Of a stretch of 5,160 nucleotides of DNA, positions 1-5,160 are shown in pieces; within the stretch, counting starts at the first letter, position 1; every line of letters begins with the position of its first letter. The notes beneath the pieces were generated by a model that was not told the origin of the DNA, ran no database searches, and saw nothing but the letters and a program-made list of their open reading frames with translations. The translations under genes were made by a program, and so were the position numbers. Source of the DNA: Sedimentisphaerales bacterium (GTDB lineage: Bacteria; Planctomycetota; Phycisphaerae; Sedimentisphaerales; SM23-30); NCBI GenBank assembly GCA_030640865.1, contig DAOWIP010000299.1:1-5160 (forward strand), given 5' to 3'.

Positions 1-1
1 C

Positions 2-685
2 AATACGGACCCGGCCGACGAAGGCTGGTCGTTTGTGGTCGATGTTCAGGACCAATACGATGACATCAACGGTGGCTATGCCGAAGACGCGGATATAGAT
101 GATAACGCCTCGGATTGGGAGGAAAATCAGGGGAATCAAGGTCCTAATGACGTCGAAGACAGTGGCGGACTGATGATACAACTGGATAACAGTTCAGATC
201 CCGATCCGGCCCTGAAAGGGGCGTTAGAATACGATTTCTGCATGGGCGGCGGTCCGATTATGATATCGTTTGATACAGAATTAGTTTTGGACGCGGATGT
301 CGGTGGGGTGGTAGGTTCTGAAACACTGATTCTGATGGTATCCATTGACGGAATGTATTTTACCAAAGATATTGATGATCCGGATGATCCGGCAATATAT
401 ATCGGGCTGACCCAGGATGGTGATCTGGATGATCATGACGATGATCCCCTTACGCCGGATGTCTGGACGGGAGCGTACACAGTTCTCGACTGGGATACTA
501 TAGAATTTGAACTGGGAAGCGAAGAAATATTGGGTCTGAACCCCGGTATGCATACTTTGAGTTTTGAGGGGTGGCTGACGAACGACAATAGTGAGGCCGC
601 CGGGGTTGGGACAGTACGGATCGATAATCTGAATATAAAGGGGCCGCAGGAAAGTCATACGCGGGTCGATAACTTCGCGGTGTAT
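2..685 (+). repeat. Jelly-roll repeat R1 (subfamily B), with doubled closing strand
   Basis: Residues 1-228. The repeat opens with the head TDPADEGWSFVVDVQD, which matches the heads at 752, 1286 and 4718. A GGLMIQLDN strand follows (residues 56-64), then the LEYDF and IMISFDTEL strands and a VSIDG strand. An acidic insertion comes next (368-460). The end is GMHTLSFEGWLT and the closing strand VRIDNLNI (614-637). A second closing-type strand, RVDNFAVY, follows at 662-685. Carbohydrate-binding and concanavalin-like beta-sandwiches often finish with an IDNV-type strand, so a ligand-binding or structural jelly roll is likely; no binding residues can be named. Its layout is closest to R4. The left boundary is uncertain because the window starts here. 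Confidence 0.72.
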
Positions 686-3600
686 CAGCGGGTAGTGCCG
701 CAGAGTGAGGAAATAAGCGGCTCCGGTTTCACGGATGATCCGGGGTTGTTGACATCGCCCGCACTGGAGCAGTGGAGTTATAGCGATGTTTTTGATCCGG
801 ATAACGTCTCAGTGGAAGGTGCATGGGAACAGGACGCGGGGGGGGCTGGTTCCGGTGACGGCGCGCTGGTGATGAGACTTGGGGATGGCCTGACCAGTCG
901 CGGCCAGACGGTCGATGGGGCCGAACTGGAAGGCCGCTTCTATTACGTATTCCGCGCGAATGAACCGAGCGACCTTGAACTCAATTTGTCCTATCGGCTG
1001 CAAACGGGCGAGGGTATCGGAGAAAGCGATACTCTGGGTATGAGATTCGCAATTGACGGTCTGGAACTCAATACCGACACCTATCAGATTACGGGCGGCG
1101 GCAAGGACGGCGGCTGGCGGTACATCACTATAGACGTCTCCGATTTACCCGGCGGCGGAGCGTATCCGACGGGCAATCATATACTAAGCATATACGGTGC
1201 GCTGTCGAACAGCGAAGCATCGCCGGACGGCACAGGGACGCTGAGTATAGATAATGTAGCCATAACGAGCGTTACGACATTCGGTACCGATCCGTTAGAT
1301 AGTACGTGGGGCTATCTGGACATAAACGATCCGTCCGGGACTGACCCGGGTGGTGATGTTCACGGCATTTGGCAGGATAATACAGGTGAGACGGGGGCCT
1401 CGCCGGATGGCAGTTTGAAGCTGTTTCTTGGAGACGGGATCAACGCGGTAGATGGAGTGGATAAGGACGCCGGTACAGAAGGGCTGGAAGGATATTTCAC
1501 ATATACCTTTACGCTGGATACAGCGGGCTATCTGGATTTGTCTCTGGATTACTATATGGGGACAGGCGGGAATGTCGAAGCCGGTGCGGATATGGACCTT
1601 TGCATTTTGATCGACGATGTAGCCCTGAATCTGCAGGATATTCCTCAGAATTTGGCGCCTGTTGATTTCCAGATGGCCGCATCGGGAGGTTGGGCGCGGA
1701 ATAGCGGTTGGCAGACGGTTACCCTATCGAATATCGGCCTGCTGACGGCAGACGACGAACATATATTAAAAATCGGCGGAAGGTTGTCCAAGAGCGGTGA
1801 GGGTGAACTGACATACAGTGAAGACTTCAGCGCGGATGTGCTGGCGGCGGGGATTGGTACGTGGGGCAATTCAGGGGACGCTGGTACGACGCAGACGTAT
1901 GACGGTGTGAACGATCTTTTGGATATAAAATTGAACGACGGTGTGACGGGCGGCGACCTGGAGGCGCAATTTATGCACGGCTATACGCTGGATCATACGG
2001 ACGATTTGATAATCGAGTTCGATTATGAATTCGAGACAGGCGCCGACTCGCTGTTAGGAACCAATACAGACGAAACACTGAGCCTGGAAGTATGGTTAGA
2101 CAGCGACGACGATCTGACAACGCTGGATACGCTCTTGACCACGATAGACAGCGGCATTCTCGCCGACGGCGTCGAGACGGTTAGCGGCAGCCTCATTCTG
2201 GACAGCAGCCTGGTGGATAATCTTCAGCATGCCCTGGAAGCCGGTCTGCATACGATAGTTTTCAAGGGGATTATGACGGATACAACAGATGTGGGAGACG
2301 ATGACTGGGGTTTTGTGCGGATTGATAACGTGGACATTTACGAGAAGTCTCACGGCGTGGGCGTGATTCGTTTTGACAATGTCGATATCAAGACTACGGC
2401 GGGCAATGGCGACTGGGAGATGATCGCAGCGGGCGGTGATGTGGGCGGCAACGACGCGGTTGGTCTTCGGGATAACAGCGCTAATCGGTATGCGGTATAT
2501 GACGACAGGCGCGATAATGGTTTTCAGGCCGACATTCATATCTCCCTTGCGGGCACCGGTACGCAACGGTATCTCATCGAGGACGTTCATCAGAATGATT
2601 ACGGCCAGCTTGATGTGATGTTCCGCTATCGAGTGGATTCGCTGGTGGATGCTTCCATACGGATTTTGCTGGATAAGGACGGGGAATATGAGGAAATAGA
2701 AGCAAGTAATGAGTTCCTGCTGTCCTGGGCGGACAACTGGGACTGGTGGACCGGCGACACAAATAACCGGAAATATACGTGGGTTAAAGCTACTATCGAT
2801 GATATACCAACGGGCGAGTACACGATAGTAATCGAGGTGAGTTCGGCAGAAGCGGGGGCGGAGTTCTGGATAGATAATCTGACCGTTCTGGCAACGGAGC
2901 CGACGAACGCGGTTCGTCCGATGGCAACGCTGGCGGCGACGGGCCAAAGTGGTGAGCCGCGATCGTTCGCAGTGGGCGTTATGAACAACTCCGAGGAATT
3001 GCGGGTCTATGCCGGTGCGGATAAGGATTCCGGCGGGGCGACGAGTCCCTGGCCGGACGGTCAAATTTTCAACTATCAATCGGGAGATCCGTTGTTCCTG
3101 GGTGACGGCTATAATATGAGCAGTATTTTTGAACTGCGCGGGGAAGAATGGGAGAAATATGGCGGGGACCTGCTCAGCTATACTCAGTCTATCGACTTTT
3201 TAGGTGTGGGCAGTTCAGAAGGGGCTTCGATGAAGGGTATGCCCAAGGATGTGGTTCTGCTACTGGAGGATATGATCATCGGTCCGCACCAGGTGGAGTG
3301 GGTGGCGCTCCAGCGGGCAGAGACAGATTGGGTGGACACCGACGACGATGGTGTAAATGATGCTTTTTACATTTATCCCTGGACGCCAACCAGTCCGCCT
3401 GAATATTTTAATCTGGCGCCAGATGAAACAGATTTAGTGCCGATGGTCTGGCGGTGGGTTAATACCGCGGACCCGGCGGCGGGGATAAACTGGCGGCCGC
3501 ATTGGGAGGATACAGGGTTTGTCCCGCAGGGAGAATCTCATGCCTATACCAATCTTCAGATGGTCAGTAGCGGTGGTCAACTGCCGGTGGTGGCGTGGAC

Positions 3601-5160
3601 ACGAAGAGACAGCATTGGTCTTCATAGCGACTCGGCGGCGCTTCGCTGGGAAGGGATTGACGCGGCAACCGGTCTGGATGTATGGGGAGTTATGGGGTCG
3701 TCGGAGAGCGTACAGAACAATCAGTTCTGGAGTAGGTTGTGGCTTACTGATATGATCGTGGTGCCGGACGGCGACCCGATGGTGTCATTTAGAATGGGGC
3801 ACCTGGACAGTTACGGAATCCGGGAATTTCGTGAGGAGTTGGAATTGCCGGTGATTACCGTATCAGAGGAGTCCGGTGTTGTCGATGATGACAAACTGGA
3901 GTTCGGGCAGGTAACGCTTGGGTGGACAAATCCGGTAAAGCAAAACATGAGGATTTTGAATGACGGTTCCGGAGAACTGGTGATTCAGGATATAATATTC
4001 GGCGGTTATGGTGATTTGTCGAGCAGTCCGTTTTCGCTGCTGGATCCGCCTGAAGGATTTCCTGGTAACCCGGTACGGCTGGAACCTTTGCAGACGACTG
4101 TCGAAGGCGAAGATATTGACAGTATAGATTTCATAGTGCAGTTCGATCCGACAGGTGTGCCGGCGGGTCTGTACGACGCGATACTGGTGATACAAAGCAA
4201 CGACGCCCAGCAGACAGGACATCCGAATTTTAGACATCCGTTTGCGCATTTCTACGAGGTGAGTCTGCAGGTAGAGGTTGTCAGCGAATCGGAGCTTAAA
4301 GTTGATAATGATAATTACCGGCTGGTGTTCGAGGATTCGATAATCGACGGCGGCGGATTGTCTGATTTGACGGGCCGCTTTCAACAGGAGTTCACGGCAG
4401 ACGCGGCGGGGGATGTGGGACTGAGTTTTGACTATCGGCAACTGCTTGGCGAGAGACTGACAGACGGCCAAACGCTTGATATGATTGTCAGTGTTGATGG
4501 TGTGGATGTAACCGTGGCGGGCGATTATCAAATCGTGGGTGGAGGCACGCAGGACAGCGGTTACGAGACGGTGAATTTGACGTTAAACGATCTGGAAGCC
4601 GGTGAGCATGTAGTGTTTATTCGCGGAGAATTGTCCTCAAGCCTGGGCTGGGGAGGAGGTACGGGAGAGTTGCTGCTGGATAATATCGTGATTGGGTCCG
4701 ACAGTTATAACTTCAGTTTGGATCCGGGTGAGAGCAAATGGCGGTATATGGAGGATGTGGAAGACCCTGACGCGAGCGACGGGGACTGGGACGCAGACGC
4801 GGGTGCTACGGGCGATGATGACGGGGGGCTGAAGATGGTTTTAGGCGTACCCCAGGAGACTCAGGAAGTGGTTCTGCGTAATACGGGTGAATCGCCCCTG
4901 ACGATCGAGGAATGGATTATCGCCGGGGATATATTTTCTGTTCCTGTTCAGACGGCTGGCGGGACGGCGGGCGCGGTGGTCAACCGATTCCAACCCAACG
5001 GTACATATATTGAAGAAGTGGTTTCGTCGAGCAATTATACAGGGGCGGACGATGACGTAATACTGAATCCGGGTGATTATCTGACCTTACTGGTTGTGTT
5101 CGAACCGACCGACAATATGGTATATGATCAGGCGATGTATATTACGAGCGATGTGTCGGG
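2..5160 (+). CDS. Giant modular extracellular/surface protein, internal fragment open at both ends
   Basis: The frame beginning at base 2 runs 1,719 codons to 5158 without a stop, and the last two bases begin another codon. Start, signal peptide, C-terminal anchor and stop lie outside. The translation is a chain of beta-rich modules: six jelly-roll-like repeats, a region with propeller-like repeats, and two ASH/choice-of-anchor-D Ig-like domains. It is strongly acidic (20 Asp in residues 1-102) and holds only two Cys (residues 80 and 534), as is common for exported proteins of this kind. No transmembrane segment, catalytic motif or sorting signal is visible. Families with these modules are large secreted or cell-surface proteins, so adhesion, glycan binding or matrix structure is the best guess, but this is inference. 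The coding call is near certain because the modules recur throughout the same frame; the function is not established. Confidence 0.95.
368..460 (+). other. Asp-rich insertion loop in R1
   Basis: Residues 123-153 carry DIDDPDDP followed by DGDLDDHDDDP, an acidic stretch placed between the VSIDG strand and the later strands of R1. The other repeats have shorter connections here. It contains an exact 9-base tandem duplication (gatgatccg twice, 374-391), which encodes DDPDDP. Such loops can coordinate calcium or help solubility at high salt, but the spacing does not match a strict EF-hand or RTX nonapeptide, so metal binding is only a possibility. Confidence 0.5.
728..1267 (+). repeat. Jelly-roll repeat R2 (subfamily A), the most complete copy
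   Basis: Residues 243-422. In order: head SPALEQWSYSDVFDPD (755-802), a GAWEQDAG turn, strand GALVMRLGDG, strand GRFYYVF, strand LELNLSYRLQTGE, strand LGMRFAIDG, the loop YQITGGGKDGGW (1082-1117), strand NHILSIYGALS and the closing strand LSIDNVAIT. This copy has every element of the repeat and serves as the reference for the others. The pattern resembles the jelly-roll modules of large secreted bacterial proteins, including many carbohydrate-binding modules. R3 and R6 are its nearest relatives in the window. The fold assignment is inferred from strand pattern, not from a search. Confidence 0.72.
1280..1810 (+). repeat. Jelly-roll repeat R3 (subfamily A), lacking its closing strand
   Basis: Residues 427-603. 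The head TDPLDSTWGYLDINDP (1286-1333) is nearly the same as that of R1. It is followed by GIWQDN, SLKLFLGDG, GYFTYTF and LDLSLDYYMGTG, then LCILIDDVAL, which contains one of only two Cys. The loop FQMAASGGWARNSGW (1667-1711) corresponds to the YQITGGG loop of R2. Strand HILKIGGRLS follows. At the point where R2 reads GTGTLSIDNV, this copy reads GEGEL and passes straight into TYSEDF, the start of R4. The IDNV strand is therefore absent, although the frame is intact. Confidence 0.7.
1811..2398 (+). repeat. Jelly-roll repeat R4 (subfamily B), short head and doubled closing strand
   Basis: Residues 604-799. The head is reduced and lacks the DPxxxxW signature; it starts at TYSEDF and passes through GTWGNSGDAG to LLDIKLNDG. 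The core strands LIIEFDYEFETG and LSLEVWLD are clear. A longer middle part with GSLILDSSL follows, then GLHTIVFKG. The ending is VRIDNVDI (2315-2338), a short linker with KSHG, and then a second strand, IRFDNVDI (2366-2389). R1 shows the same double ending with a Ser-His in the linker, so R1 and R4 form a subfamily. A structural or glycan-binding role is inferred as for the other repeats. Confidence 0.68.
2399..2890 (+). repeat. Divergent jelly-roll repeat R5
   Basis: Residues 800-963. A degenerate head (GNGDWEM, then AVGLRDN) leads to YAVYDDRRDNGF. The core strands LDVMFRYRVDSL and IRILLDKDG follow, then a Trp-rich segment, WADNWDWWTGD (residues 910-920), and GEYTIVIEVS. The closing strand is FWIDNLTVL (2864-2890). 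It lacks the GGG loop and the HxLxIxG wording of subfamily A. The clustered Trp could form an aromatic binding platform like those of sugar-binding modules, but that is a guess from composition. It is the last jelly roll before the array changes character. Confidence 0.6.
2891..3850 (+). other. Central region with degenerate propeller-like repeats
   Basis: Residues 964-1283. The first part (about 2891-3120) is not recognised. After it two elements recur. One reads like DMIxxPxxxPxVxxxR: at 3269 (DMIIGPHQVEWVALQR), 3554 (LQMVSSGGQLPVVAWTRR) and 3749 (DMIVVPDGDPMVSFRM). The other is a Leu-Arg strand leading to Gly-Ser-Ser-Glu: ELRGEEW at 3131 with GVGSSE at 3203, and ALRWEG at 3638 with GSSE at 3695. 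Short strands with PVVAW-like and LRWxGxxW-like wording are typical of blades in bacterial beta-propeller-type repeats. I see two to three partial units, fewer than a closed propeller needs, so either the blades are highly diverged or this is an open beta array. The Ca-type loop at 3335 lies between units. Confidence 0.45.
3335..3361 (+). other. Calcium-binding-type Asp loop DTDDDGVND
   Basis: Residues 1112-1120 read DTDDDGVND. This has the DxDxDGxxD spacing of thrombospondin type-3 and related EF-hand-like calcium loops found in many large bacterial surface proteins and in dockerins. It occurs once in this window, between two of the propeller-like units and just before a Pro- and Trp-rich stretch. 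A single loop could stabilise the hinge by binding calcium; binding itself is inferred from the motif. Confidence 0.6.
3854..4285 (+). other. ASH / choice-of-anchor-D Ig-like domain 1
   Basis: Residues 1285-1428. The order matches the ASPM-SPD2-Hydin / choice-of-anchor-D pattern: ITVSEES, LEFGQVTLG, then NMRILNDGSGELVIQDI (the position of the usual TFTITNTGTADLTI), SPFSLLDPP, LEPL, and FIVQFDPTG leading to GLYDAILVIQSND. Bacterial members are all-beta, commonly repeated in extracellular proteins, and act as spacers or adhesion modules. After the QSND strand there is an extra His-rich stretch, HPNFRHPFAHF (4219-4251), before the last strand VSLQVEVV. The domain ends the propeller-like region and leads by a short linker into R6. 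Confidence 0.82.
4322..4696 (+). repeat. Jelly-roll repeat R6 (subfamily A), headless
   Basis: Residues 1441-1565. The long DPxxxxW head is missing; the copy begins LVFEDSIIDGGG and goes directly to GRFQQEF. The core is well kept: VGLSFDYRQLLGE, LDMIVSVDG, the loop YQIVGGGTQDSGY (4526-4564), LEAGEHVVFIRGELS and the closing strand LLLDNIVIG. The loop and the HxxxIxGxLS strand place it with R2, although the two are separated by more than 3 kb and by four other modules. It sits between the two ASH-type domains, so jelly-roll and ASH modules alternate in this part. Confidence 0.72.
4697..4846 (+). repeat. Truncated jelly-roll head fused to the next domain
   Basis: Residues 1566-1615. The sequence LDPGESKWRYMEDVEDPD (4718-4771) is a clear copy of the repeat head. 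It is followed by GDWDADAG, as in R2 (GAWEQDAG), and by GGLKMVLG, which matches GALVMRLG of R2 and SLKLFLG of R3. After this strand the jelly roll stops: no LSFDYR or IDNV strand follows. The next residues are the VPQETQEVVLRNTG of an ASH-type domain. The reading frame is intact across the joint, so this is not a frameshift. Confidence 0.65.
4829..5158 (+). other. ASH / choice-of-anchor-D Ig-like domain 2, cut by the window edge
   Basis: Residues 1610-1719. The strands TQEVVLRNTGESPLTIEEW, DIFSVPV, then LNPGDYLTLLVVFEPTDN and DQAMYITSDVSG follow the order of choice-of-anchor-D domains (NTG...LTI, then L.PG....V.F.P, then ITS.D). The usual first strand with FGxVxxG is not separate; its place is taken by GGLKMVLG of the preceding jelly-roll head. 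Roughly 35 residues rich in Gly, Ala, Ser and Thr are inserted between DIFSVPV and LNPGD. The domain is nearly complete at the window edge, and the protein continues. Confidence 0.75.

Noticed and set aside
374..448. Dense GATC and GATG clusters that might suggest an origin or a methylation-controlled site.
   Set aside because: They come from consecutive Asp codons followed by Pro or Leu codons in the acidic loop. No DnaA-box-like set or AT-rich region is next to them.
2096..3079. A 327-codon open frame on the minus strand.
   Set aside because: It lies wholly opposite the + frame, which carries recognisable repeat motifs throughout this stretch. Its product is rich in Arg, His and Ile with no recognisable motif, as expected from the complement of Asp- and Gly-rich codons.
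3148..3755. Short + strand frames at 3148-3360 and 3519-3755 in another phase.
   Set aside because: They run in a different phase from the main frame, which is uninterrupted here, and their products show no recognisable domain. There is no sign of a frameshift in the main frame.
3863..4531. A 222-codon open frame on the minus strand.
   Set aside because: It overlaps the clear ASH domain 1 and most of R6 on the + strand. No motif or conserved domain pattern is visible in its product, so it is a shadow frame.
4712..4846. Possible frameshift between R6 and ASH domain 2, because the jelly roll stops early.
   Set aside because: The same frame reads the head motif before the joint and the ASH strands after it, so no shift is needed; the change is a module joint.
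2..5158. An enzyme such as a glycoside hydrolase or protease hidden among the beta modules.
   Set aside because: No catalytic motif or alpha/beta segment was found along the full translation; all recognisable parts are beta-sandwich or repeat modules.

Overview
The window is the interior of one very large gene. On the + strand, the frame starting at base 2 stays open to the last base. That is 1,719 complete codons with no stop, so the real start and stop both lie outside. No other gene, RNA gene, promoter, terminator, CRISPR array or insertion sequence is visible, and no non-coding stretch exists to hold one. Residue n below means the codon at window position 3n-1.

The encoded segment looks like part of a giant modular bacterial surface or secreted protein. 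It is rich in Asp, Gly, Thr and Ser, with 20 Asp in the first 102 residues and only two Cys in the whole translation. It is almost entirely predicted beta. The order of modules is: five jelly-roll-like beta-sandwich repeats (R1 to R5, about 2-2890); a region with degenerate propeller-like repeats and one Ca-binding-type loop (about 2891-3850); an ASH/choice-of-anchor-D Ig-like domain (3854-4285); a sixth jelly-roll repeat (R6, 4322-4696); and a jelly-roll head joined directly to a second ASH-type domain that runs off the right edge (4697-5158).

The jelly-roll repeats share a head motif resembling DPxxxxWxYxDxxDPD, a GxLxMxLGDG strand, a central LSFDYR-like strand, an HxLxIxGxLS strand and a closing LxIDNVxI strand. 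They are diverged in codon use as well as in sequence, so they are old repeats held by protein-level selection. Several joints are irregular: one repeat lacks its closing strand, two carry it twice, and one is cut off and fused to an ASH domain. This fits an array that evolves by module shuffling.

The organism cannot be fixed from the sequence. Moderate GC, a giant acidic multi-domain protein, and the mix of jelly-roll, propeller-like and choice-of-anchor-D modules recall Planctomycetota (for example Phycisphaerae) or other PVC-type bacteria of sediments or saline mats. This is a low-confidence inference. The likely role is adhesion, glycan binding or cell-surface architecture, with no enzymatic motif seen. 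I see no multi-gene system here; the interest lies in the architecture of the protein.
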